This document shows, piece by piece, positions 46,045 to 57,159 of a stretch of DNA of 64,000 nucleotides; position 1 is the stretch's first letter; each line of letters starts with the position of its first letter. The notes beneath the pieces are model-generated. The model was not told where the DNA came from. It was given only the letters and a program-made list of their open reading frames with translations, and did not search any database. Location: assembly GCA_947095535.1 (NCBI GenBank), contig OX352774.1:41990496-42054495 (forward strand). The letters are read 5' to 3'. Origin of the DNA: Poecilobothrus nobilitatus. Taxonomy: Eukaryota; Arthropoda; Insecta; Diptera; Dolichopodidae. The position numbers were made by a program, and so were the translations under genes.

Positions 46045-49035
46045 TTGTGTAATAATAATGAATTGAATACCTATATATGGAGGGAATATATGAAAGATTC
46101 ACCTTATATTTAAAATAACAGAACAGAAATAAAATAAATACAAAAAAACAATTCTTTTTAGATTGCTTCAATTTTGTGGAAAAATAATAAGTATGAAAAG
46201 AGAAATAAAGTTCACGAAGGACACAATTATTATTCTGTAATTCTATTTTAGTGGTTTTTTTTCCTTTATGTCTTTTTTTCTTTTTATTTTTCCTTTTCCT
46301 TTTTAATGATAAGTAACAATAGCATAAAGTGTGATTCTGTGTTCTTTACCTTATTTTTTTATTTTTGTTCTTATCATTTAAATATTGTGAACAATTATAG
46401 GTGAATTTATTTTAAAGATAAAAAATAATAAAAACAAAAAAAATCAGCGTAATAATTTAAAATCATCGGAAATTACAAAAATTTAATTGTTAGTGGGCGT
46501 TATTTGGTGCTAAATAAAGAAAAAGAAAAACACTTAAAACCAATTTTTTATAGTAACCAAACAGTAATAACACTTGTTGGATGTTAGAACTGTAGTTGCT
46601 ATTCTAAACAAATTGTCAGCAGATAGAATGTCAAACTGACTCTTCTACGATGTCAATGGGAAGCATATTATATATATATTGCAACATAAAATAAATTACT
46701 TTAGCCAAATTTGCTGTTTTTTTTTAATTTTTAGTAACATTTAAAAATCTGGGATGTTTTAAATTATATTAAAACATTGTCATTTTTCAAAACATGTTTA
46801 TGTTACAATTTTTAGTTACATACAACCACTAAATGTATTAATTTTATAAATAACTTCAAAATTTAATACTAATTTTCGAAATTCAAATGATCTTATAATA
46901 TTTCAATTATTATTAGTTTCCTATGAATTGAATAGTTTTTCTGTGCTTTCTAGTAATAGGATTGTACTAAATTAAGACGAATTAGTTCACAAGAAGAGCA
47001 ACAAAATATAAAATGTAAAGAATAATTATAATATAAAATTAAATTTTCAATAAGGCAATGTGCCTCAATCTAATAATATCTTATTTATGAACTTAATGGA
47101 TTCGATTTTAAATCAATTTTTTTTGTTTTTATTGATGAAGGCTGATCTGACGCTGCAATCATTACATTTTATTTATTCACTAGATTGCCTCAGAAATCAT
47201 TAGGTCTTCAAAATGTAGGAGAACCTATTCGATAAAAGTTGGTGGTAAGTTTTCTTAGATTAATGTCACAAAAGAAACTAGACCAACCCAAATTCTTTGA
47301 AAAAGAAACTATCGAGATATTTCTACCATTTCCTTGACAGACTAAGACAGATTCCATGCTTAGAAAGTTTTTCATACTCTTTATAGCGTCACTTCCTCTG
47401 CAAAATCTACATTAAAAATTCACACAAGTATCTAATCTTCCAGCATGTCTACCGATAAGATAAATGGCTCGTCCTAATAGCAATTAATTGTATTATTTCA
47501 GATATAGAGAAAGGAAGTTTACATTTAGATCTTTTTAAACTCAAATCCAAGCACATTTTATATCAAATAAGGATACTTAATTTATTGAACATCAAATTCA
47601 ATTATCCCGCCATAAAAAATATAATAGAATTTTTAACATATTTATAATATAGAAAAGTAAGTATCTTTACACGGACCATTTCAGATAATATTAAAAAAAA
47701 AATTTAATAAGCATTGTTTAACATAAATCTCTAAACAACTAAAAGAACGACTTAAATCAAGTTTTTGTATTAAAGATGCATGCTATATTTTAATATTCCT
47801 ATCGAATTTTTCTTAAACCGGATACGCGATTAATAATTAGTACAAAATATTCTTGTGATATCTTAAAGTTAAACAGACTCCGGGAATGCTTCATAATTAA
47901 TAAAATATTTTCTTAATTATAGAGATGTAGTACTATATGATAAGACAAAACCAACCAAATAATCATACACGTATCCTATTGTTAATAAAGAAAACATAAA
48001 GAACTTTTTTAAATACTTTCATAATATTTGTACCCATTTACAGAATATTTAATTCTTAACTCATTGAAACAACAACAATTAATTTAGGCATTACTTTAGC
48101 AAAATTAAAAGTCAAGAGATGTTAACTAGCAAATAAGGAAGGAAAAAAAAAGACAAATAATAGAAAAAAGAAAAAAAAGAATTCAGAGTAAAGAAAGAAA
48201 ATTTACAAAAAAAAAAGTACATAGAAAATAAAAACATAATTTTCATTTTCGTTGAGACAAGAAATTTTTTTTTTATTTTTCTTAAACTGAAAATAAACAA
48301 AAAAAAAAAAACTATATAAGATGAGAAATGAAAGGGTTTTATCACGTTTCTCATGGGGCCAATTTTATAAATTTGATACAACATTTTTTTTTTTTCTTTT
48401 TATTGTTAAAATAACTCTTCTTTTTTTTTTGTTTTTTGCTGGTTGTTTTGTAAACATTAAAAAATTCTAAAAATGTTATGACAATATTTTGTCTTTTGGG
48501 TTACCCATATTACAAATTTTCAAAATAAGCCAATCAGTCCCAAAGATGGTCTTAAGAAAATACCAAAATTACAAGATTTCTTTAATGAAAATTTCGTACA
48601 TATATATATTATTATTATGTATATATAGGTTGTATATACATACATATTTTATTATGTACTGACTAATAATAAAAGCAATGATAATGATTATTTTGATGAC
48701 AAGGACAAAAATTATGTAAAAATTAAATTTTGAATGTTTAGAAAATATTCAGAATTAACCAGACATAAGAGAAAAAAATTCAAAAAAAAATGAAAAATGT
48801 TTTTTTTGACATTGAAAAACCCAAAACAAAAAACATAAAAATAAAATTTTTGTTTTCTCGTAAATTGAATGCATCCATTAACTGAAAAGATTCATTGAAT
48901 TGGTTTAAATCCTTTTTCAAAAAAAAAAAAAAAATTAAAAAAATAAATTTAAATTTTTGTTGTGAAAAAGTTAAATATTTGGTGGTATGATATTTTGATA
49001 TTTGATATTTTATGGTATATAATATAAATAAAAAC
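46045..49035. other. A/T-rich spacer
   Basis: About 3 kb without a supported gene. Frames at 48112-48384 and 48780-49070 (minus) are Phe/Lys-rich readings of A/T runs. A more mixed patch at 47130-47480 could be an unrecognised old insertion. Confidence 0.45.
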
Positions 49036-49041
49036 CAAAAT

Positions 49042-49802
49042 TGGTGGGGTGTCATAAAGCCATAAGTCATAAAGCCATATTTTTATAAAACATTTTGTAT
49101 CATTAAGCCATAATTAAATTATTCTCTGATTCAAATATAATTTTTTTTGTATAATTTTTGTTTGATTGATGTTGAAAAATGTTTGCCAAAACTTTGGTGC
49201 TTAAATATGTATGAAAGAAAATACTTAGGAAATATTTTAGAGTTGGTTACAAAATCAATATATTATTATCGCTATCGCTTTTTATTCTGGAAAAATGGAC
49301 AACCCTGATGTCGTAACCGACTATAAAATTCCTCCAAATAGATACATATAGGCAGAACCTGAAAAGGGCAACATTTATCTTGTAATAATTATAATAATAA
49401 ATCAAGGTATTTTCACTTTTCCAAAATATTTATATATATATGTATGCGAGATTTTGACTTAAAGGGATTTTAGAGTTGGTTAAAAAATCAGAGTATTTTC
49501 TTTTTTCCTGAATATTTACATATATTATGTATAAAATAGATTGCGAATTAGGAGGAGGATTTTAGAGTTGGTTACAAAATCAGGATATTTCCCCTTTTTA
49601 TAGTATTTGTACTTTTTCAAGAGTACGTAGAGTTAATATAGTTTTTCTTTTAAAGCATTTTAAATCGAATAAGACATAACACCATATGCCTTTATGACTC
49701 ATTTGAATGGGTCATAAAGCCATGTTAGGAATATGCTTTTATGACTCATTTGAATGGATATAAAGCCATATTTTTGAAATATGGGTTTATAATAACCCAC
49801 CA
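49042..49802. mobile_element. 761-bp non-autonomous DNA transposon with 6-bp target-site duplication
   Basis: The element starts TGGTGGGGTGTCATAAAGCC and ends with the inverted form (reverse complement TGGTGGGTTATTATAAACCC); about 19 of the first 23 positions match. It is flanked by perfect CAAAAT copies at 49036-49041 and 49803-49808. Both ends hold several copies of a TCATAAAGCCAT motif in both orientations (for example 49051, 49068, 49710 and, reversed, 49690 and 49737), as expected of subterminal transposase-binding sites. The middle has three spaced copies of TTTTAGAGTTGGTTACAAAA (49231, 49468, 49559). No coding frame. A 6-bp duplication is reported for a few superfamilies such as IS3EU and Dada; assignment is open. 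Confidence 0.8.
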
Positions 49803-49844
49803 CAAAATTCAGCTGTTCCCACCACAGAACCGACCGCTATTACA

Positions 49845-50100
49845 CGAAAAGTATTTACTTATTATTTAAAGCTTATCAATTCGAGATAATATTAAATTTT
49901 AAAAAAATTCGTTGGGTCGTTTAGGCTGCAAACATGCCCACACACATACACAGTCATCATACGCTAAAAAAATTTGTATAGCTTTTTACGCACCGCAGTA
50001 ATGCATATTTGCTAAAATCTCGGGTACAAATTTTTGGTGTGAAAATAATACCTACCTTATATAAACATTCATGTATGCAGTCGGTAATAAAATTTTAATT
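49845..50100 (+). repeat. Family D repeat, copy 2
   Basis: This is the counterpart of copy 1 at 37.7 kb. It has AAGCTTATCAATTCGAGATA, a CACACACATACAC tract, GCATATTTGCTAAAATCTCG, 'GGGTACAAATTTTTGGTG', AATACCTACCTTATA and GCAGTCGGTAATAAAA. It lacks the family B-like tail. It starts about 40 bp downstream of the 761-bp transposon. Confidence 0.65.
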
Positions 50101-50178
50101 ACATTTTATACTTAAAATTGTTTTATTTTTAATTTGTATTTTTAATATTATAAGTAAATTACTTGGATGTAGGTTTTG

Positions 50179-50350
50179 ATGATAAAAATATCTAAGAGTT
50201 ACGAAATATTTTTCAATAAAATTGATAATATTTCCAGGGAAGTCGCTATAATATTCGACGAAATCGCCATTCCTATAGATTTAAATTACAACACTGTTCT
50301 AGATGAGATTAAAGATGTTATTGATTTTGGATTTAAAAGAATTGTGTAAG
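50179..50350 (+). pseudogene. P-element/THAP9-like transposase RNase H exon relic
   Basis: The frame from 50179 includes 'REVAIIFDEIAIPIDLNYN' followed by 'LDEIKDVIDFGFKRI'. P-element and THAP9-type transposases have, in the RNase H-like domain, a strand with the first catalytic Asp of the form 'FDExxLxxxLxYNxxxDxIxGxxDFG'. The spacing of FDE, YN, DEI and DFG here fits that pattern; the Asp codon is 50257-50259. A possible splice acceptor, TTTCCAG, ends at 50237 and a donor-like GTAAGT lies at 50346-50351, which would define a 108-bp exon. No neighbouring transposase exons were recognised, so I call it a relic. The match is by family pattern only. Confidence 0.5.
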
Positions 50351-50351
50351 T

Positions 50352-50770
50352 CATAGCCAAATATCTATGTGTATTTTTATTAAGAGGAATAGTTTCAAGT
50401 TGAAAACATGTTTTTAATTATTTGTATATAATCAGATAAAAGAATTTTCGGAAAAGAGAAATATATTATAATAATATGAATTTAAAAGTTGTTTTCTACT
50501 TAAATCTTAATATTCGTGCTGCAATATGTGACCAATCGAATAGAAACCTATAGAACAATAGAAGTAGCTTTAGTTTGTTAGGAGCTAATGCAAAGTAACC
50601 TTCATTTTTATAATATATTCTTAAATTTAAAATGAGTGGAATTAGATTGAATTCAATCTTAACTTTTTGATTATATATTTAGGGTGATAAAAAGTCACAA
50701 ACCAAAAAGAGAGAGATTTATCAAAAATAATAAGGAGTGGATAAAAAGATCTCGTCAAATTAGTTTTATA
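50352..50770. other. Spacer
   Basis: No recognised feature between the transposase-like relic and the LINE. Part may be the decayed upstream region of the LINE ORF. Confidence 0.4.
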
Positions 50771-50771
50771 G

Positions 50772-52500
50772 CATCAGAATATTATCCATAACAAATCCAA
50801 TAAAATTAATAACTTACACATCGATCCAATTAACATATCATTACTTACACAAAATAACATTGATATTACAAAATTAAAAAAGAGCAACACAAATAAATAT
50901 ATATTGGAAGACAAAAAAGAAATACCCAATGTATTAGGTGTATATTTACAAAACACTCATAAAATTCACACATCTCCTAATAATAGACTACATTCTAAAA
51001 TCTCAGAGAAAATAAACCAATTCAAGCTTAATATGGAACATATGCATGCAAACAATATTTCTCTTTGCAATTTTACTGATCAAAATAAGTCAACAGTGTG
51101 GTGTGGTGAAATTAGTCAATACACAAACCAAACCGAGCTTTGCTTTAAATTTAAAGTTTTAAAGAATAAAACCTCTGCTGGTATAGATAAAATACCAAAT
51201 ATTGTATTAAAAAATTTAAGCAAGATAATAATTTCAAAATACGTAATACTCTTTAATAACGCAATTAAAAATTCGTATTTTCCACAAATATGGAAAATAT
51301 CGAAGAAAATATTGCTAAAAAAAACCAGACAAAGATCCGACTAACCCTAGTAATTATAGACCAATTAGCTTAATGCTTAATATTAGTAAAGTTTTCGAAA
51401 CAATGTTAAATGATAAAATTGTAAAATTTACAAATTTAAAAGATATAGTACCACAAAATTAGTTTGGGTTCAGATTTAAACATAGTTTTATACACACAAT
51501 AACAAAGTTTACTTCGGATATCTGTTGGTTTATTAACAAAAATTTTGGTGTTACAGCCTGTCTAGTAGACCTCGAAAAAGCATTCAACTCGGTATGGCTA
51601 GATTGTCTAATATATAAGTTGCTTTATGAGTATAAATTTCCTTACCATCTTACTGCACTGTTATTTAGTGCTATATAACAACAAATTCTTAATTTGGAGT
51701 TCCCAAAATGAACGAAGTAAAATTTTTGTAATCGAAAATGGATTGCAGCAAGGAACCATCAATGGAACCGTCGATACTATATTCAATTTATATTAGCGGT
51801 CTACTAAAATTATTAGATCATGTAAAAGGTAATAACGTGAGTTTACAACAATAACGTGAGTAAGAGAGTTAAAATAATATGCTATCAAACATTAATTAGG
51901 CCAACACTTGCATATGCTGCACTCGTATGGTACAACATAAGTGCAAGTTTAATGGAAAAGCTACGAAAGTTCGAAAGAAAGTGTACAAGAGTCTGTACGA
52001 ATATCTGCAGAAAGCCCGAATCGGCCTACAAGCATTACTATTCCAATAAATACTTGTACAAGGATGCAAACATAATAAGAATCGACAATTTTCTGATAAA
52101 ATTGATTCGAAAACATTATGATAGAGCACAAAACACTCCTGAAAATGGTTTGATATCTCAAGACTTTGCTCACGTGATTTATCGCCCTTGAGCACTTCAC
52201 GTTTTTAGATAAAAATGGTTATATTCAAGACCAAAATCATGTCCCTCTATTATATCACTATAATAGACGGGCTACATGTAAAGTCATAGAATATAACGGG
52301 CGATATAAACGGAATAAATTTGAAATTTGACATGTCAATATCTCACAGAGATGAATTTATAAATAAAGAGTATTGGTGGTTTGAGAATAGTCAGAATCAG
52401 AATTAAGTATAATTTACATATTTGTTTTAACTAGTGTAAGTATAGTTTTAAATATAAGTTAAGATAGGTTAAGTTTTTATCTTAAACAATAAAATGTACT
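50772..52500 (+). pseudogene. Broken Jockey-like LINE ORF2 (reverse transcriptase) and 3' end
   Basis: Reverse transcriptase of a Jockey-type non-LTR retrotransposon. In order: a linker from 50772, 'LKNKTSAGIDKIPNIVLKNL' (about 51156-51215), then a frame change in an A-run near 51317. Next come NYRPISL (51352-51372), a TAG stop at 51460 just before FGFRFK, and domain A 'CLVDLEKAFNSVW' with catalytic Asp at 51568. After further breaks follows decayed domain B, 'GLQQGTINGTVDTIFNLYI' near 51740-51795. The domain C Y/FADD region is missing. Reading resumes with 'LIRPTLAYAALVWYN' (frame 51856-52191) and, after another shift, 'EHFTFLDKNGYIQDQNHVP' to a stop at 52328. A 3' UTR follows with AATAAA at 52488. 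Endonuclease and ORF1 are absent. Opposite-strand frames at 51896-52200 are shadows. Confidence 0.85.
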
Positions 52501-52752
52501 ATTGATTTTTTAATAACCTTAATTTTTTATCAATATCTGAAAATTGCAAAAATTGTAAACCACAAATAATGTTATATCTCAATAAATTTAATAATAACGC
52601 AGAAAAAAAACTAATATAAAAGTTTTTAAAGACTAATTTAAAAGTTAATAAGATAAAGAATACAAAGCTGTTTTTGCTAAACTTTTTCTAGGCTATGCAA
52701 CTCATTTTAAGATTTAAATAAAAAGGTAAAATAAAGTTTAATTAAAAAAAAA

Positions 52753-53040
52753 AAAACGGAGCACTAAACATTTTAGACAATGGTTTAATACCACATAATA
52801 TACCACAATGAGGAGCACATACAAAACCTCTGAGCATTTCATTTTTTTAGATAAAAGTGGCTATATTCAAAGCCAAAATCATGCCCACCTGTTATATTAA
52901 TATAATAGGCGTCCTATATGTAAAGTTTTAGAATAGAATCCGGGCAATATTAAGAGAAAAAATTTAATATACGGCATGTCGAAATCGGATTAGAAACAAA
53001 GTAATAAAAAGAGAATATTGGCCTGGCATTTTGGACACAA
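52753..53040 (+). pseudogene. Second LINE 3' fragment of the same family
   Basis: It aligns with 52135-52390 of the preceding LINE: 'ACATTTTAGACAATGGTTTAA' against 'ACACTCCTGAAAATGGTTTGA', then TTTTTTAGATAAAAGTGGCT, AAAATCATGCCCACC, 'TAATAGGCGTCCTATATG', 'GAGAATATTGGCCTGGCATTTT'. A conceptual reading gives 'FLDKSGYIQSQNH' near the same place. It is more diverged, has stops, and an A-run precedes it at 52745-52756. It is an independent older insertion or a tandem duplicate. Confidence 0.7.
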
Positions 53041-53288
53041 ATCTATTTTAGAAGCCATATAACTATTTTTTCTTAAGCATAAAGTTCTTTATTTTCCCAG
53101 TAGTTAAGTTTTAATATGTTCTAAAACAATAATTGCCATTTTCTCATTGATTTTTTGAAAACTTTATTCATATTTTCAAATGTGAAAAAATAATAATAAA
53201 AAAAAATTTTAAAAAACAGCTTTTTTTTAACTTAAAAGTAGAAAATAAATTTTTAATTGCGAATTTCTCTGTAATTTTCTAAACTATA

Positions 53289-53511
53289 TTGTTACGGTGG
53301 AACTTTCTTTAAAAAAATTTATCTCAATATAGCATTTTTTTATATGTGCCCGTGAAAATATTATAAAAGCTGGAGTCAATATTTTCAAAATTTAGGTTTA
53401 TAGTTATGCGTATAATGAATCCAGCTTTTATTTTAATTTTACAGGCTTTATGGCACATATATAAATGCTATATTGAAATAAATTTTTTTAAAGAAACTTC
53501 CATCGTAATAC
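53289..53511. repeat. Long hairpin with about 95-bp inverted arms
   Basis: The left arm begins GTTACGGTGGAACTTTC at 53291. The reverse complement of the right arm begins ATTACGATGGAAGTTTC. The arms share TTTAAAAAAATTTAT, TCAATATAGCATTT, 'ATATGTGCC' and 'ATAAAAGCTGGA.TCA', with few gaps, and enclose a spacer of about 35 bp. No protein frame. It could be a miniature fold-back element or a hairpin-RNA source; the sequence does not decide. Confidence 0.7.
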
Positions 53512-53512
53512 C

Positions 53513-56500
53513 AAAAATTATTATTTTAGAATCATGTCTTGTTAGCGGAATCTAAACTGTGTCCAAAATTTCAAGTCTCTAGCTTAACGGAAAGTGTGTC
53601 TACAATAGCTTGCAAGATTCCACGATTCCTTTAACCACGAGTAAGTTCAATAAAAGATGTTAAAAACGGTCTGGGTCAGTCCAATTTCCTAAAATCTTTA
53701 TTGGTTTTTATTATGAATTTTTTGTTCAATTAATCAAATTTTACATAAGACTGAAAAGTTTCATGAATTTTGATGCTTACGTCTACAGCAGCTCCAACAA
53801 AAAGTATCAAAAATGCAAAATATAAGTCCAAAATTATTTTATGAATGTTTTGACGCTATTGCTTTTGAATTTTTCTTTTTTGTTAAATAAATAAATTTAA
53901 TTAAATATAAAAAAACAAATGTTTTATTCTTGGTAAAAAACTTTTTATTATCTAAAGAAAAAAAAAACTATTCAGATGATATTTTATATTATTTAACGCA
54001 TATATATTTATTTTTAAGTTTGAGTCAATATAACTCAGAGTGAGTATTTTCGAAAAAAATATTGCGCCAGTAATGTGGGGTTTAAAGGCATAAATAAAAG
54101 GTACCTACATTTTAAAAATATTAACCTTTTAAAACATTATTAAGGACTTTAGTGTGTTTCTGTACATGGCGTATTAAATCAATTGCTGCCGCTTCAAAAG
54201 AAGTGCGGCTTACACAGGAAGTAAGTTTTTTTTTGTTCAATTGGATGAGAAATTACTTAAATTGTAATATTTTTTAGGAAATCCTCATAGTTAACAAATA
54301 TATAATATACATTATAAACAAAATAAATAATATTAATGTATAATTTCAATCAATAATGGTCGATGGTAACCGATGGTTGAATAATATTGTATTATCCTAA
54401 ATATGATTTGTAATTTTAATAATAAAATCTTAAAAATTTATCTAAATTGTAAATTTATAGCTATTTCGGTACATGAATAAGTAATTTCAAATTAATTATA
54501 ATAACAATGTTTTTTTTTTTTGTTGTTATTTTTTTTACACTCTTAGGTTAAAATAATTAATTTTTCCCCAAAACATTAAATAACATTTAAAAAGTTATTA
54601 AATTTTATAATACTAAATAAATTAATTTATTATAGTTTATATTATAGTTAATATTTATTAAAAATAATTAAACTATAATTTTTAAAAAAAATTTTTTTCA
54701 CCAAAATTATTTTCAAACCTTAATTTAAATTAAAAAAAAGTTGATTAAATTATTTTTCTAATATAAAATACCAAAACATCATTAAAACTTTATTTAAAGC
54801 TGGTGCACAAAATAAAATCAAGAAGATCTTTATAATTTATAATAACCGTGTAGAACAGCATCAATTATGTTTCTACTTAATACTTTTAATTATATTAAAA
54901 AAAAAAAAAAATAATTATAATAAATTCAAATAAATTAATAATTCCTAGACAACAAAAAAAAACTAAAAAAAAAAATTTAACTAATATTTTAACCCGAAAC
55001 TTATGGTTTGTGTATTAAAAATTGTTTTTTTTTGTTTTTTAGAATAATTTAAAGTAAATTTCTAAGAACCTGCTAGAAACCTAAACAAAACTCTTCCTCA
55101 CACTCAGGGTGTTATTTATAAAATATTTATATTGAACAGAAATAAAGTCTCTGTTATAAACAGAAATTGAACAGAAATAAAGTTTTTTTTTTTCAGTATC
55201 ATCTCACGACTCTATGGAAATTCTATGAAAGTCTATGGATTCTATGGAAGTTCAAACGCAAACTTAAGGTAAAAGAAATTAATATTATTAATGTTTGCTT
55301 CTTTACTTGATACGCCTTTTTTTATAATACGAATAAAAAAACCAGAGAGTAGAAACTTTCTTCTCTGATTAGGTCATCAAGTTCATAATATCTTGATCTT
55401 TTTAGAGAAATTTAATTATCACCAATATCAGTGATTGGATGCGGATTTAGTTTCAAAATTTATATAGAATAGTAGTAAAACTTAAAGTAAATTTTAAAGT
55501 AAATCTTGAAAGTAAATTTTACATATGCTTAAATGAAAGGTTTCTACAATTTTAATGAAGAAGGAAAAAAAAAATTCTTAACCAGATTAGGTAAGAAGAG
55601 TTGTTAGTTTTTAAAAAAGTTGACATCAACACTTTAAGAATTTAATTCAAATTTTTTCATTTTTTGAAAATATAGAAGAACTTAAAGTAAATTTCCAGGA
55701 ACTTGACGTGAGAATTTTTTTTTGTCAAGAACTGTGTTTTCTATAACCCATTCATTATGTAGTGCTTTTGATTTTGAAAATTTTATTTTTAATAGACAAA
55801 TATTTTGTCCTTACGAAACAATAAAGTCTAGCTCAACCAAGTAATTTATTAATCTATGAAGTAATTTTTTCTATCCTTTTAGATAAAATATTAAAAAAAT
55901 TAAGAGAATCCTTAAATTACAAAACTATTCTTATTTTTTTCTTATAAAAATATTTTTCCCGAAAAAAAAATTAAATTTTTGTGGCTTTTCACTTAATCTA
56001 TTAAATTTACTGGCTTTTAGAAAAGGAAAACCAACTAACAAAAAATAATATAACATCGAAAAATATTTTTCATATATTATAATGTACAACAATATTCCGT
56101 TATGATAAGAAAATTTGAGTAGGAAAAAAGAAAAAGAACGGATGTAACAACAATAACGGATGTTTCACTACTTCTCATTCATATCGTTAAAATGAAATTA
56201 CCATCGTCAGCTGGTTTTAAAATCACAAAAATATGTGTATTTTCTTCTAAAGAAATATAGTGAAATTTTCATTAAAGAACTCATTATCCTTTTTAACGAA
56301 TTCTCGTCCTTTTTATATGTTGTATATTAAAATAAAATTTTAGAATTAGAAAAGATACGATTTTTAATATCTTGTTTCTATTTTATTTATTAATATTTTG
56401 TTATTTTTTTTTTTTTTTTTTTTTGTGGGGATGAAAATGTAATAATGATAATAATGGTTGGAATGATTGTTGAATTTTTATGCAACCTTTTTCTGATCCA

Positions 56501-56990
56501 ACTTCTTTGAATTACACCAACTATAATTATAAATTGTATATTTTTTTTTTTATGTATTCATTTGTAAAACATTCCCAAATAAAAAAATTCATAGCCTTAA
56601 AGTATTAGCTGTAAGACTCTCATTAGATTATAAAACTTTTGACATTATTTACTTTTTCTTTAAATAAAACTTATATAAGAGTATATGCTATACAGTACAG
56701 TAGGATTCTAAAAATTACAGTCATGCAGTTGTTTATATAACCATAAAGTTGTATATATATATTATAAACAAATAATGAAAAAATGTTAAATGAAGATAAA
56801 ATTAAGATTTTAAAGAGAATAAATTATATTAGGTATAGCTAAAGGAAGTTACTAATGTGTATAAAAGGTTTGTTGTACAAGGTCTGCATTCTAAAAAACA
56901 AATTGAATATTAACTTTATAAATTTACTCGGTAATAATATAATCTGAAAATATGTGAGCTTATTGAAAGTTGGCAATTGATTCAGTAATA
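53513..56990. other. Long A/T-rich stretch
   Basis: Mostly low-complexity A/T. A mixed patch lies at 54055-54225 (GCTGCCGCTTCAAAAGAAG region). A small tandem duplication of TTGAACAGAAATAAAGT lies at about 55132-55180, and 'TTCTATGGAA' type repeats at 55210-55250. No gene supported. Confidence 0.45.
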
Positions 56991-56994
56991 TTAA

Positions 56995-57155
56995 CCTGAT
57001 TCATGACGTAGTGCTCCAATCGAAGAATCTTGGATTCAAATTCCGATCAATTCATGGAGCTACACTTGGTTACCTTATGCAGGAAGGTGCTATATAGTAT
57101 ATACTACCGTATGTTGTAACTGAATGTGATGTTGTCTTTGGAAGATTCCCAAAAC
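56995..57155 (+). repeat. SINE-K, 5' part
   Basis: It has CCAATCGAAGAATCTTGG and GGATTCAAATTCCGATC (anticodon-arm 3' side and B-box), then 'TTACCTTATGCAGGAAGGTG' and 'CCGTATGTTGTAACTGAATG'. These match the heads and proximal bodies of the copies at 9.15 and 27.34 kb. The distal body is missing. Confidence 0.6.
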
Positions 57156-57159
57156 ACTT

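Noticed and set aside
47130..47480. Mixed-composition patch suspected to be an exon
   Set aside because: No open frame of useful length and no recognised motif on either strand.
48112..49070. Two 90-96-codon minus-strand frames rich in Phe
   Set aside because: They read poly-A/T runs and, in part, the edge of the 761-bp transposon; no domain.
51896..52200. 99- and 79-codon minus-strand frames
   Set aside because: They lie opposite the LINE frame 51856-52191, which has recognisable protein motifs; they are shadows.
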